Shown: positions 7,861-17,455 of the stretch, in pieces
How positions within the stretch are numbered: the stretch's first letter is position 1
How the letters are laid out: each line of letters opens with the position of its first letter
NCBI RefSeq assembly: GCF_036621415.1
Contig: NZ_CP030941.1
Location: 2,726,001 to 2,790,000 of the forward strand
Direction: 5' to 3'
Source of the DNA: Nitratireductor thuwali
GTDB lineage: Bacteria; Pseudomonadota; Alphaproteobacteria; Rhizobiales; Rhizobiaceae
Length of the DNA stretch: 64,000 nt
Position numbers and translations under genes: made by a program
The notes under the pieces: model-generated
What the model saw: only the letters and a program-made list of their open reading frames with translations
Database searches by the model: none
Told to the model about the DNA's origin: nothing

Positions 7861-9189
7861 TCAGTGCCGATGGGCTTCCTCGCTTTGATCTCGCCATGGC
7901 CCATTCAAAAGCGCATTCTCGGCCTGCTTGATGCTTGCCATGATGTCTTGGCGGTCATGCCGCGTGGTATTTTCAAGCAGTGCGGTCTCGGCAAGCCGGG
8001 TGAGCTGACCCGAAAGGGCCTCGCGCTGAGAAGCCGCCGTGGTGGTGGCGGCCAGGTCGCCCACGATCTCCGCTATGCGGATCAGGATCGCAGGATGGGT
8101 CCTACCAGCTTGTCTTATCGGATGGAAAGCGGCCGCAAGCAGGCCGGCGACATCGCTGCGGTCAGCGATAATGCGCGTTTCACCGTCGCTATCCTTGATC
8201 ACATGTGGTTGGACGTGACGCGCAAAAATCTCCTCGAAGGCCGCCCCCAGCCTCTCGATGACGGCGATCGCCGTAAACGGGTCGTTGGTTCCAGGGGACA
8301 GCGCCCTGGTGGCGATCTCGACCAGTTGCCGTATTCCATGTTCGGGATCTTGGGCGGAGGTGCGCTCTGTTCCGATGGTAAAGGCGCGCCGGATGCGCAC
8401 CCGTAGCTCTTCGTCGGGAGGCGCAGTGCTGTAAATGTCGACATGCTCGCCTTCCCGCAGCAGGTAATGGCCGGCCCGGACTTTTACTGCGATTCGCACA
8501 TCGGCCTCACAGGCGATCGAAAGCAAATCATCGTAGTCCACCACTTGCACGTAGCCGGCCTTTTCCATGCCCAAGGGCCAACGCAATCCTTGAAGCGGCT
8601 GCTTGGAAGCGCTCGCGTCGTTGTCCTGGTCGGGCAGGATATCGTGCAACGTCCCGCGGAACTCCTGCGAGACGGCTTCCACCACATTGTCGGCGATGAT
8701 CGAACGCGCGATCTTGTGAATATAGAAAAGGAGCGCCAGCAGACAAAGGATGGTTAGCAGGCTCGCCGCCGTGACAGCGAGATGAGGCACGCCGTCCGAG
8801 CCAAGGGTTTCATCGAGGGTCCGGAGCACCAGGATCACATAGAGGATCGTACCGATGAACAGCCCCAGGACGGACTGGAGTTGCCGGTCTCCCATGAAGA
8901 TGGAGATTAGGCGGGGCCCAAGCTGGTTTGCCGCAAGCGTCAGAATTACGAATGTAACGGAGACAACAAGCGAGGTCATCGTCATCAGCCCGGAAAGGAG
9001 GCTGCCGAGAAGGTCGCGCGCGGTCCCCGCATTTCCACTGTAGACCCACCAGATGCGGCCGTTGGGACTGAACTGGTGGCCATAGCTGAGCAGCACATAG
9101 GCGAGCCCCACGGCACCAAGGGCGAACAGCACAGGCACGGGCCAAAGCTGGCCCCGTAGTAAAGCCAGGAAATTGCGGATGCGGTCCAT
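7861..9189 (-). CDS. DUF2254 family membrane protein
   Basis: A 442-residue protein with at least four membrane helices in the first 165 residues: near 15-35, 65-90 (SGLMTMTSLVVSVTFVILTL), 105-125 and 140-160. A long soluble C-terminal region follows. The motif TMTSLVVSVTFVILTLAANQ is characteristic of DUF2254, and the length is usual for the family. Function is unknown; a channel- or transporter-like role has been suggested from topology. The start is the ATG at 9189. An alternative start at 9224 would add 12 residues (MDRERPFGVVVG). A possible 25-codon leader ORF lies just upstream. Confidence 0.8.
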   Translation of the reverse strand: MDRIRNFLALLRGQLWPVPVLFALGAVGLAYVLLSYGHQFSPNGRIWWVYSGNAGTARDLLGSLLSGLMTMTSLVVSVTFVILTLAANQLGPRLISIFMGDRQLQSVLGLFIGTILYVILVLRTLDETLGSDGVPHLAVTAASLLTILCLLALLFYIHKIARSIIADNVVEAVSQEFRGTLHDILPDQDNDASASKQPLQGLRWPLGMEKAGYVQVVDYDDLLSIACEADVRIAVKVRAGHYLLREGEHVDIYSTAPPDEELRVRIRRAFTIGTERTSAQDPEHGIRQLVEIATRALSPGTNDPFTAIAVIERLGAAFEEIFARHVQPHVIKDSDGETRIIADRSDVAGLLAAAFHPIRQAGRTHPAILIRIAEIVGDLAATTTAASQREALSGQLTRLAETALLENTTRHDRQDIMASIKQAENALLNGPWRDQSEEAHRH

Positions 9190-9248
9190 CCAACCACAAC
9201 GCCGAAAGGCCGTTCGCGATCCATTACAGGAGGGACGTCAGAGCGCTT

Positions 9249-9326
9249 TCAGGTCTGAATCTTGCTGCGGAACGGGTCGTCGCGATACTCAAGGATGCCG
9301 TTCAACGCTGCGGGCCCGTCAGCCAT
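9249..9326 (-). CDS. Possible 25-residue leader peptide upstream of the DUF2254 gene
   Basis: An ATG at 9326 is preceded by a very strong site, GAGGAGGAAGG, and opens a 25-codon frame that starts MADGPAALNGILEYRDDPF and ends at 9249. The next gene starts 60 bases further on with a weak site. The frame may be a real small protein or a regulatory leader. I do not recognise it, and chance is possible, although the ribosome-binding site is much better than expected by chance. Confidence 0.35.
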   Translation of the reverse strand: MADGPAALNGILEYRDDPFRSKIQT

Positions 9327-9525
9327 CAGCACCTTCCTCCTCAGTAGGCAATTCCAGAGGCAATGCGCGACATGCACCAGTAAACGACATCCGGAGATAT
9401 GCCATTGTGGTTGCCGGTGCGATTTCTGCTACCCTTCTGCCGCACTGCTTAATCAGTTGATAATGGACCACAGTTACCGTCTCCGCCTGATCTGCATCTT
9501 GCACGCTGAATACTGGAGACGGGAA

Positions 9526-11805
9526 ATGCCTGACAGGTACCCGACAAAAAAGAGCCGGGCGAAGGATGGCAATTGCTCGTCGGATAATGCAGGCCGACAT
9601 CCCGATAAGCCCGCGGAGCCCGATCTTTCATTGGGTTCCCAGGAATATCTCCTGCGGGCGCTTATCGATCATGTTCCGGACTACCTGTTCGCAAAGGATA
9701 CCAGAGGTCGTTTTGTCCTCGCCAACCCGGCCGTTGCGGTTGACCTTGGCCTTTCCGTTGCCGATCTGATCGGCAAGACGGACTTCGATTTGCACCGGCG
9801 CGAACTTGCCGAAAAGTTCTTTGCCGACGAACAGGCGGTGATCAGGTCCGGAAAACCCATAATCGATACAGAGGAATTCGTCGTCACGGCCTCGGGACAG
9901 AAGAAGTGGTTGGCGACCTCCAAATTGCCTCTGCGCAATCCCGGGGGAACGATCATCGGCGTAGTCGGCGTCTGCCGTGACATCACCGAACAAAAACGGG
10001 CAGAAGAGGCCCTGGCCGAAAGCGAGAGCCGATGGAATTTTGCACTCGAGGGCGCGGGACAGGGTGTCTGGGACCACAACGTGAAGGACGGCACCGCATA
10101 CTTTTCCCCCACGTGGCGGAAAATGCGTGGCATCGGCCTCGACGAGCCGGTGGATCCTTCGCGGGAGGCATGGCTCGCCCGCGTGCATCCCGATGACCGC
10201 GAGCGGCTGATAGGTGAGACGGATCAACAGAATTCCGGTAAGCTTCGTCAGAACGCGTTCGAGTATCGAGAGCGGCATCGCGACGGCCACTACATCTGGA
10301 TCTTGAGCCGCGGGGAACCTGTCGAACTGATGCCGGATGGCAGCGTAGCTCGCATCATCGGAACCGATACGGACATCAGCAGTCTCAAAGCCGCTGAGGC
10401 CAGAGCCGCCGAAGAAAAGGAACAAACCTACCGCAGACACTTGGCCGCGCTTGAAAAGGCGCATGAAGCAACTGACGCGGCACACCGGCTGGCCGAATCT
10501 TTGGCGCGGCACGATGCCCTTACGGGATTGCCGAACCGACGAGTGTTCGCGGAGACGCTGGAAAATGCGGTCAGTCGCGCCAGGCGCGACTCCGTCAGCT
10601 ACTGTGTCATGATCGTTGATCTCGACCGCTTCAAACCCGTTAACGACATAAACGGTCACGCTGCGGGCGATGTCGTATTGCGCGAGATTGCGACGCGGCT
10701 TGGCGACCTGTCGAGGGCCGGCGACGTCGTAGCGCGTCTGGGCGGCGATGAGTTCGGCATCATAGTTGAATCCGACACTCCTGAACTTGCGACCGAAGCG
10801 GCATCAGCCCTCGCCACGCGGATCATCGCCAGCATCGGGCGGCCAATCAGCATAGGCGATCAGATAGTTGAAGTGGGCGCCAGCATCGGCATATCGATCT
10901 GCCCGAATGACGGGACGAACTCAGATACTCTGCTGCGGACCGCCGACATGGCGATGTATCGCGCCAAGGAAGAGGGCCGGGGCGCATATCGCTTCTTTGC
11001 GCTGAGCATGGAGAACGCCCTGCGCGAGCGCACAGAGCTTGAACAGGATGTGCGCCGTGCGGTTTTGGAGCACGAGATCTTTCCGCACTATCAGCCCCTC
11101 ATGCTATTGGCGGAGAACCGGCTTGTAGGGTTCGAGATCCTCGCCCGCTGGCACCATGCGACACGCGGCGAAGTGGGGCCGGATGTCTTCATTCCCATCG
11201 TGGAAAAGCTCAACCTGATCGATCGCCTGACCTACGACCTGTTGCGGCGCGCTTGCTTGGACGCGCGCGATTGGCCGCGCGATATCACCATCTCCCTCAA
11301 CATTTCGCCGCTCCATTTCTCCGACCCGCTCCTGCCGGTTAAGCTGCTGTCGATCCTCTCCGAGACCGATTTTCCGCCGCAGCGGTTGGAGATTGAAGTC
11401 ACCGAAACGTCTTTGGTTGCCGACATCGACGCCGCGCGCGCTGCGCTAGTAGCACTTCAGGATATCGGGATAAAAATATCGCTGGATGACTTCGGAACCG
11501 GGTATTCCAGCCTCTACAATCTGCGTGAACTGCATTTTGACAAGATCAAGATTGACCGGTCGTTTATTTCGTCAATGCAAAGCAACGCCGGCAGTGCCAA
11601 GATCGTTGGCTCGGTGATCGACCTCGCAAAAAGCCTTGGGCTGCCGGTCATCGCCGAGGGGATCGAGCACTGGCAGGAAATGCAGGAGATCATCAAGCGC
11701 GGCGGCGAATACGGGCAAGGGTTTTATTTCGGCAAGGCGATTCCCGCCGGCGAAGCGACGGCCATGGCACAGGGTGGAAGTGCCAACAAGCTGAACCGGG
11801 CATGA
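9526..11805 (+). CDS. c-di-GMP signalling protein: PAS-PAS-GGDEF-EAL
   Basis: A 759-residue cytoplasmic signalling enzyme. The start at 9526 has GGAG eight bases upstream; the frame is open earlier without a good site. A PAS domain lies at about 25-145 (LIDHVPDYLFAKDTRGRF) and a second PAS/PAC at 165-290. The diguanylate cyclase domain has intact GGDEF at 406-410 and an RxxD product-inhibition site at 397-400. The phosphodiesterase domain has EIL in place of EAL at 537-539 with the catalytic glutamate kept, plus LNIS, EVTET, DDFGTGYSS and AEGIE. Both activities look possible. Sensory input is probably a small ligand or redox cofactor in the PAS domains. It is divergent from the DUF2254 gene. 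Confidence 0.9.
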   Translation: MPDRYPTKKSRAKDGNCSSDNAGRHPDKPAEPDLSLGSQEYLLRALIDHVPDYLFAKDTRGRFVLANPAVAVDLGLSVADLIGKTDFDLHRRELAEKFFADEQAVIRSGKPIIDTEEFVVTASGQKKWLATSKLPLRNPGGTIIGVVGVCRDITEQKRAEEALAESESRWNFALEGAGQGVWDHNVKDGTAYFSPTWRKMRGIGLDEPVDPSREAWLARVHPDDRERLIGETDQQNSGKLRQNAFEYRERHRDGHYIWILSRGEPVELMPDGSVARIIGTDTDISSLKAAEARAAEEKEQTYRRHLAALEKAHEATDAAHRLAESLARHDALTGLPNRRVFAETLENAVSRARRDSVSYCVMIVDLDRFKPVNDINGHAAGDVVLREIATRLGDLSRAGDVVARLGGDEFGIIVESDTPELATEAASALATRIIASIGRPISIGDQIVEVGASIGISICPNDGTNSDTLLRTADMAMYRAKEEGRGAYRFFALSMENALRERTELEQDVRRAVLEHEIFPHYQPLMLLAENRLVGFEILARWHHATRGEVGPDVFIPIVEKLNLIDRLTYDLLRRACLDARDWPRDITISLNISPLHFSDPLLPVKLLSILSETDFPPQRLEIEVTETSLVADIDAARAALVALQDIGIKISLDDFGTGYSSLYNLRELHFDKIKIDRSFISSMQSNAGSAKIVGSVIDLAKSLGLPVIAEGIEHWQEMQEIIKRGGEYGQGFYFGKAIPAGEATAMAQGGSANKLNRA

Positions 11806-12000
11806 CGATGACGATCGGCGGTCGATCAGCGGCATTCTTCATGTGCTCGATACCGGCTGGTTGTCAATGATCGCGGAAACGGGACCCCGTTTTTTCGTCC
11901 AAAAGGGACCCCTTTGACGGGCACGATGTGAGCGCTCGACCGGGTGGAGCTGGTCGAGTTTGCGCAGCCCGGTCGAGTGCGCCTGATTGGCCTTTCGGCT

Positions 12001-12738
12001 TTAGCTTTGAGAGCGGTTCTTGAAGCGCCAGCTGTCGTTGCCGGTCTCGATGATGTCGCAGTGATGGGTGAGCCGATCGAGCAGTGCCGTGGTCATCTTG
12101 GCGTCGCCGAAGACAGTCGGCCATTCGCCAAAGGTGAGATTGGTGGTGACGATCACCGATGTCTGCTCATAGAGCCGGCTGATGAGGTGGAACAGGAGCT
12201 GCCCGCCGGCCTGAGCGAAAGGCAGATAGCCAAGTTCATCGAGAATGACGAAGTCCAGGCGACACAGCCGATCGTTGAGCCGCCCCTGGCGCCCGGCCCG
12301 GGCCTCGGCCTCGAGCTGGTTGACGAGGTCGACGACGTTGAAGAAGCGGCCGCGCGCGCCGTCACGGATGCAGGCGCGGGCGATGGCGACGGCGAGATGG
12401 GTCTTGCCGGTTCCGGTGCCGCCGACGAGGACGGCGTTGCGCTGATGGGCGAGGAAGTTGCCGCCGGCCAGATCACGCACCAGCGTCTCGTTGATCGGTG
12501 TGCCGTCGAAGACGAAGTCCTCGATCTCCTTGGCCAGCGGCAGCTTGGCGATCGTCATCTGGTATTTGATCGAGCGCGCCTTCTTCTCGGATATCTCTGC
12601 ATTGAGCAGGTCGGCGATGATGCGCTGCGGCTCGTGTTGGCGCTTCACGGCGGTTCGAATGATCTCGTCATAGGCCGCCTTCATGCCGAAGAGCTTCAGC
12701 GATCCCATGGTGGCGAGAATGTCGGTGCGGTCCATCAT
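12001..12738 (-). CDS. istB: IstB, ATP-binding helper of IS21 transposition (copy 1)
   Basis: A 245-residue AAA+ ATPase related to DnaA and DnaC. Walker A is GGTGTGKTH, Walker B is [11 protein letters not shown], and the N-terminal IstB region begins [20 protein letters not shown]. The ATG at 12738 overlaps the istA stop by four bases and has GAGGAG before it. IstB assembles on DNA and directs IstA to target sites. The same protein is encoded at 59181-59918. Confidence 0.93.
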   Translation of the reverse strand: MMDRTDILATMGSLKLFGMKAAYDEIIRTAVKRQHEPQRIIADLLNAEISEKKARSIKYQMTIAKLPLAKEIEDFVFDGTPINETLVRDLAGGNFLAHQRNAVLVGGTGTGKTHLAVAIARACIRDGARGRFFNVVDLVNQLEAEARAGRQGRLNDRLCRLDFVILDELGYLPFAQAGGQLLFHLISRLYEQTSVIVTTNLTFGEWPTVFGDAKMTTALLDRLTHHCDIIETGNDSWRFKNRSQS

Positions 12739-14234
12739 ACGGCTCTCCTCAATTGATCGTATCGGCTGCAATCTGCCGTGGGTTCATGGTGAAGCTTGAG
12801 GCCGGCCGGCGTGGCCATAGTCGGTGGCCGCGCCGTCTCGCGTCGACGCGCCAGGATGTTGAGGATGACATCGGCCGAGCAGGCACCCTCACGCAACGCT
12901 TCTGCGCAGGCGGCTTCCACCGCCGGCATGCCGTCGCTCAGCACGGCCGACAGAATGCTCACCATCTGCCGGTCTCCGTCGTCAGAACGGGCAAGCTTGC
13001 GGCGTATCCGCTCCAGGCTGCTGGGCAGCATCCAGTCCTTGAAGGGCGCGCCGTTGCGCAGCGCGCCCGGCTTGCGGGCCAGAACCGGCACATAGTGCCA
13101 AGGGTCGTAGACGGTCTTGCCGCGGCCAAAGGCGCGGCGATGCTCGCCGACGATCACCCCATCCTGGCGGATCACGATCCGGTCGGCATAGGCCTGGATC
13201 TCCACCGGCCGGCCGAGCGCGCTGGCCATGACGGAGTATTTGTTGTTGTCGAAGCGCACCAGGCAGGTCTTCGACACCGAGGCCGGCACGGCGTGGAATC
13301 CATCGAAGTGGCCGGCATAGGGCACCAGGCTTGCCCGTTCAGCCTCGAAGGCTTCCCAGACCGTCTGCTCGGGCCGCTCGGAATGGCGATGCGCCTTGGC
13401 AAAGACGACGCACTGGTCGAGCAGCCAGGCGTTCAACTCCTCATAGTTCCTGAAGCGCAACCGCGGTGTGAAGAAGCGCCGGCGCACCAGCCCGACCTGG
13501 TTCTCAACCTGGCCCTTCTCCCAGCCCGAGGCCGGCGTGCAGGCGACCGGCTCGACAAGATAGTGGCTGCACATCTGCAGGAAGCGGCGGTTGAACTGGC
13601 GGTCCTTGCCGACGAAGACGGTCTCCACCGCCGTCTTCATGTTATCGTAGATGCCGCGCGTGCAGGTGCCCCGGAAGAAGGCAAACGCCCGGTCATGGGC
13701 ATCGAACACCATCTCCTGCGTCTCGCGCGGATAGGCCCGCACGAACAGCATCCGACTGTGGCACAGCCGCACATGCGCAACCTTCACCGTGGTCGTCGCA
13801 CCGCCCAGCACCACGATCTCGTGGCTCCAGTCGAACTGGTAGGCCTCGCCCGGTGCAAAGCTCAGCGGCACATAGGCGGCGACGGAGGTGCTGCCGCGCT
13901 TCTCTTTCCAGGCCTGCGCATGCCGCCAGACCGAACTGTAGCTGCCCTCATAGCCGAGGCCCCGAAGCTCTTCAAAAACCCGCATCAGGGTCAGCTGCTC
14001 ACGCGATGGCTTCGCCGCATTGGCCGACAACAGCCGCTCCAGCTCATCCCGCCAGGCACCCATGCTTGGCATCGGCTGATGTTTGCGCTCGTAGCGAAAC
14101 TCCGTCGCCTCCGAGCGCACTACCTTGCGCACCACTTTGCGCGAGACATTCAACTCGCGGCAAATCGCCTTGATGGGCTTCCCATGGACAAAATAGGCAC
14201 GGCGTATCTTCGCGATCGTTTCCACAACCAACAT
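12735..14234 (-). CDS. istA: IstA, DDE transposase of IS21 family (copy 1)
   Basis: A 499-residue transposase. An N-terminal helix-turn-helix ([20 protein letters not shown]) is followed by the rve/DDE core: first D in QFDWSHE, second D in [12 protein letters not shown], and E in [16 protein letters not shown]-terminal Mu-type beta-barrel segment follows ([11 protein letters not shown]). All catalytic residues are present, so it should be active. It is read before istB and coupled to it by an ATGA overlap. Confidence 0.95.
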   Translation of the reverse strand: MLVVETIAKIRRAYFVHGKPIKAICRELNVSRKVVRKVVRSEATEFRYERKHQPMPSMGAWRDELERLLSANAAKPSREQLTLMRVFEELRGLGYEGSYSSVWRHAQAWKEKRGSTSVAAYVPLSFAPGEAYQFDWSHEIVVLGGATTTVKVAHVRLCHSRMLFVRAYPRETQEMVFDAHDRAFAFFRGTCTRGIYDNMKTAVETVFVGKDRQFNRRFLQMCSHYLVEPVACTPASGWEKGQVENQVGLVRRRFFTPRLRFRNYEELNAWLLDQCVVFAKAHRHSERPEQTVWEAFEAERASLVPYAGHFDGFHAVPASVSKTCLVRFDNNKYSVMASALGRPVEIQAYADRIVIRQDGVIVGEHRRAFGRGKTVYDPWHYVPVLARKPGALRNGAPFKDWMLPSSLERIRRKLARSDDGDRQMVSILSAVLSDGMPAVEAACAEALREGACSADVILNILARRRETARPPTMATPAGLKLHHEPTADCSRYDQLRRAV

Positions 14235-14574
14235 CCAAAAACAAATGCCTCCGATGACAATCGGAGGCAGTCTGATGCCCCTGTGTCTCAGGGGTCCCTT
14301 TTGGATAAAAATTACCCCTCAAACGGGGTCCCTATTCCATGAAAAATCACAGGCTGGTCGCATCCTCTGACTTGGCGGTCTCGAATATGGAGGATTTTCA
14401 GTTCATCCATATCGACCCTGATCAGCAGGCCACAACAAAGCGGCGGCAACTGACCGACATCGAAAAGGAGTAGCGGCAGTTCATGGAGCGCCGTATGGGC
14501 GCCGATGAAGGTAGCTCGAACTGATCCAAGAAAAGCTAAACACATCACGGCGTCACGAGCAGTACGAAGACTAC

Positions 14575-15117
14575 CTACGGCCGTATCTCGGCGCGTTCGC
14601 CGACGAAGGTTTGCACCGCGTAGAGCCTGCCTTCGGCGGATGCGATGCCGAACCCGAAGCTTCTGACGCGCGGATCCAGGATATTGCGGCGGTGGCCTGG
14701 GCTCCGCAGCCAGCCGGCATGGAACTCGACGATTTGCTCACTGGCGGTCCGGCAAGCAATGCAACTGGATATGTTCTCCGCAATGATCTCCCAAAGGCCG
14801 CCGCCCGCTGCCCGATAGCGGTCGGCCACATCCTGTCCATCGTGCGAACGGTGTGCGTAATAATCACGCCGCGCCATATCCTCGGCGTGAGCTTGCGCCG
14901 CCGCATTGAGCGGTTCGGCGAGGCGCAAGCCTGGAAGACCTTCACGTGCTCGCTCCGCATTGACGAGAACGAGGGCCCTTTGCCGCAATCCTTCAAGATT
15001 ATCGACCGTTTCCAATGGTCTTTGCCGAGGCGCGGCGCAGGCAGCGAACAGGAGAAGAAGGAGCAGCAGCAAAGCCACTCCTCGCCCACGCCCCGAAACT
15101 GTGTGCAGCTGATTCAC
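14575..15117 (-). CDS. CAP/SCP-domain lipoprotein
   Basis: A 180-residue secreted protein. A leucine-rich signal ends in LLFAAC, a lipobox, so membrane anchoring through C27 is likely. The CAP domain has the usual metal/active-site residues: H in AAQAHAEDMA, H in HRSHDGQDV, E in IIAENISS and H in SPGHRRNIL. Bacterial CAP proteins are widespread; proposed roles include wall or host interaction, and few are characterised. It lies on the same strand as the mannitol-type dehydrogenase, 116 bp downstream, but probably forms its own unit. Confidence 0.85.
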   Translation of the reverse strand: MNQLHTVSGRGRGVALLLLLLLLFAACAAPRQRPLETVDNLEGLRQRALVLVNAERAREGLPGLRLAEPLNAAAQAHAEDMARRDYYAHRSHDGQDVADRYRAAGGGLWEIIAENISSCIACRTASEQIVEFHAGWLRSPGHRRNILDPRVRSFGFGIASAEGRLYAVQTFVGERAEIRP

Positions 15118-15233
15118 GGGAGTCTGGTATCACGTAATTGTGGCCTGTCCAGCCAGAATGAGCGGCACGTAGTTGGCTGGGCGCAGGTTGAAGACGCGAA
15201 CGACGAGAAGCTCTTCTGGATTCTGCTGATAGC

Positions 15234-16706
15234 TCAAACCGATGGTACGGCATACACCTGGAGCGTCTCGCGGACGCCCGCCTCGTCCAGCCGCCGGGTC
15301 CAATGGCTGAACCTCTCGGCGAAGCGCGGGTTCTCGGCCAGATCTCCGAAAACACGGACATTTCGCAGAAACACCAACGGATCGGAATCCAGTTCGTTCG
15401 CGCGGCGGCGCAGGTCTTCTGCCAGTGGGTCATGGATCACGATCTGGCCTCCCGCTTCGTCAACCCCGCGAAGATATCTCGCCCACAGGGCAATTTCGAG
15501 CGCAAAGCCCGACATTTCCTTGCCTGTCGCGAGCGCGTCTCGCAATGCAGGCAAGATGAACTTGGGCTGCCGTTCCGAACCATCGGCCGCGTTACGCGCG
15601 ATCGTGTCGCCGACCCCAGGGTTGGAGAAGCGGGTCACAACGGCTTCCAGATAATGGTGATAATCCACCTCATCGAGCGGCGGCAGAGTCGGTATCATCT
15701 CGCGCTTTTGCAGGACCTGCAGCCAGCCGAGAATGTCCGGATCCGCTACTGCATCATGGATGAAGCGATACCCCAGAAGAGCAGCAGCGTAGGCAATGCA
15801 GGCATGAGAGGCATTCAGGATCCTTAGCTTCATCAGCTCATACCGGGCGATATCGCCGGTAAACTCCACCCCGACCTGCTCCAATGGCGGTCTGCCTGCC
15901 GAAAAACGGTCCTCGATCACCCATTGCCGAAACGGCTCGCATACGACAGGTGCGGAGTCTTCGATTCCAAACCTTTCCCGGACAAGATCGCGCTCGCGTT
16001 GCGTCGTTGCCGAGGTGATGCAATCGACCATGGAGTTGGGGAAGGCGACTGCCTCGGCGACCCAATCGGCCAAGGCCGGGTCTGTCATCCGGGCAAGCCC
16101 AGTGACCGCCCGACGAGCGGCAGCGCCGTTGCCCGGCAGATTGTCGCAGGAAAGCACGGTGAAGGGCGGATGTCCTGCCGCCCTGCGCAGGCGCAGTGCC
16201 TTCAGGATCATTCCGAACACCGTACTCGGCTGGTCCAATGTTCGGGCGTCTGCCCGGATCTCGGGACGATCACGGTCGAACTGCCCTTCCGCGTCCAGAA
16301 AGTAACCGCCTTCGGTCACCGTGAGGGAAATGATACGGATACGGGGATCGGCCATTCCGGCGACGATCGCGTCGGGATCGATGGGCAGAAAGTCGATCAT
16401 CGCTCCGGTTACACTGGCTGTCGGTCCTTCGGGGTCAAGTTCCACCACCGAGGTCAGCCAGTCCTGCGATGCAAGACTGTCACGCATGACGGCATCGCTG
16501 TCGCGAATGCCCGCCCCAACGATCGCCCAGTCGTGGCTTCCGCCGGTCGCGAAGAGACGATCCAGGTAGACGCTCATATGCGCGCGATGAAAGTTGCCAA
16601 CACCGACATGGAGGATGCCTGGTGAGAGAGCCGCACGATCATATTTGGGCGCGGCGACGTCATTGGGCAGGTTTGCGAGCGTGCCGGCACTGATGCGAAG
16701 AGCCAT
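15234..16706 (-). CDS. Mannitol dehydrogenase family polyol oxidoreductase
   Basis: A 490-residue NAD-dependent enzyme of the long-chain mannitol/fructuronate family. The N-terminal nucleotide-binding start is GILHVGVGNFHRAHM. The catalytic KLRILNASH segment gives K293, N298 and H301, close to the residues known in mannitol 2-dehydrogenase. These enzymes interconvert hexitols or hexonates with 2-ketoses. It is the last gene of a five-gene minus-strand operon, 20 bp after the SDR. With the tagatose-type kinase across the divergent promoter, a hexitol such as D-altritol, galactitol or a related polyol is a plausible substrate, but the exact sugar cannot be read from the sequence. Confidence 0.88.
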   Translation of the reverse strand: MALRISAGTLANLPNDVAAPKYDRAALSPGILHVGVGNFHRAHMSVYLDRLFATGGSHDWAIVGAGIRDSDAVMRDSLASQDWLTSVVELDPEGPTASVTGAMIDFLPIDPDAIVAGMADPRIRIISLTVTEGGYFLDAEGQFDRDRPEIRADARTLDQPSTVFGMILKALRLRRAAGHPPFTVLSCDNLPGNGAAARRAVTGLARMTDPALADWVAEAVAFPNSMVDCITSATTQRERDLVRERFGIEDSAPVVCEPFRQWVIEDRFSAGRPPLEQVGVEFTGDIARYELMKLRILNASHACIAYAAALLGYRFIHDAVADPDILGWLQVLQKREMIPTLPPLDEVDYHHYLEAVVTRFSNPGVGDTIARNAADGSERQPKFILPALRDALATGKEMSGFALEIALWARYLRGVDEAGGQIVIHDPLAEDLRRRANELDSDPLVFLRNVRVFGDLAENPRFAERFSHWTRRLDEAGVRETLQVYAVPSV

Positions 16707-16726
16707 CCCCTGTTCCTCTCACAGGC

Positions 16727-17455
16727 TCAACAGGCGGTGAAACCGCCGTCGATAGGCAATGACACGCCGGAGATCATCGAGGCGCCGTCACTCAGCAGGA
16801 ATGCGATAGGCGCCGCTATCTCTTCTTCCGTCGCCCAGCGGCCGAGGGGCATCTGGTTCAGGAACGGTACGCCGATCTCGGGGCGCCCCCAGTAGAATGC
16901 CGACATTTCGGTCATGACCACCGTGGGATGCACGCCGTTGACCCGGATTCCATGAGGCCCGAGTTCCAGTGCGGAAACGCGGGTGATGTTATCCAGTGCC
17001 GCCTTGGACGAGCCATAGGAAATATGGCCTTTCAACGCGACCAGAGAGGCCTGACTGGACACGTTGACGATCGCGCCGCCCCTGCCAAGCCGGATCATTG
17101 TGCGTGAGGCGTATTTGGTGACCAGCAGAGCGCCTCGGGTGTTGACCGAAATCACCTTGTCGAACACGTCTATATCGGTCTCCATCGGCGTTGCGATCTC
17201 GCCGCCGAAGCCGCCGCAATTGACCACGCCCCACAAATCAAGATCGCCTATGGCGCCCCGCACATTGTCCTCGGACGTCAGATCGAACGCTACCGTTCGG
17301 CAGCCGGTCTCGTCGGCAAGCGCCTTTAGCTTCGTTTCATCGCGGCCGCTGGCGATTACATCGGCGCCCTTGGCGACCAAATGTCTGACAGTTGCCGCGC
17401 CGATGCCGCCCGTGGCGCCCGTCAATAAAATGGGGCCTTTGTCGTACGATGCCAT
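16727..17455 (-). CDS. Short-chain dehydrogenase of the L-xylulose/carbonyl reductase type
   Basis: A 242-residue SDR. The cofactor loop is TGATGGIGAA, with NVSSQAS and the catalytic pair Y147 and K151 (YGSSK). The sequence HPTVVMTEM after the active site is typical of DCXR-type L-xylulose reductases, which interconvert polyols and ketoses. The C-terminus SGVSLPIDGGF is the classical SDR ending. The start codon directly abuts the stop of the P-loop kinase gene (TAAATG), so they are co-transcribed. It probably provides a second polyol-ketose step beside the mannitol-type enzyme. Confidence 0.85.
   Translation of the reverse strand: MASYDKGPILLTGATGGIGAATVRHLVAKGADVIASGRDETKLKALADETGCRTVAFDLTSEDNVRGAIGDLDLWGVVNCGGFGGEIATPMETDIDVFDKVISVNTRGALLVTKYASRTMIRLGRGGAIVNVSSQASLVALKGHISYGSSKAALDNITRVSALELGPHGIRVNGVHPTVVMTEMSAFYWGRPEIGVPFLNQMPLGRWATEEEIAAPIAFLLSDGASMISGVSLPIDGGFTAC

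Larger units (their letters stand above)
11862..14351 (-). mobile_element. IS21-family insertion sequence, copy 1 (2490 bp)
   Basis: Complete element carrying istA and istB on the minus strand. Ends are TG...CA. The imperfect terminal repeats share GGAAnnGGGACCCCGTTT, and each end holds a second inner GGGACCCC box, as is usual in IS21 elements. A 7-bp target duplication GGCTGGT flanks it (11855-11861 and 14352-14358), which proves direct transposition here. It is identical base for base to 59042-61531 as far as I can compare. It landed 56 bp after the GGDEF-EAL gene without breaking a visible gene. Confidence 0.92.

Noticed and set aside
9262..9525. An 88-residue N-terminal extension of the GGDEF-EAL protein
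   Set aside because: Cys- and Ser-rich, without domain or start signal; GGAG before 9526 gives the better start.
12753..14342. A 529-codon plus-strand frame across the IS21 element (also 59933-61522)
   Set aside because: It is the exact antisense of istA in high-GC DNA, with no ribosome-binding site and no family resemblance. Both copies show it only because the IS is duplicated.
14611..15654. A 347-codon plus-strand frame over the CAP gene and the dehydrogenase end
   Set aside because: It runs antisense through two genes with recognisable domains and clear motifs, and has no domain of its own.
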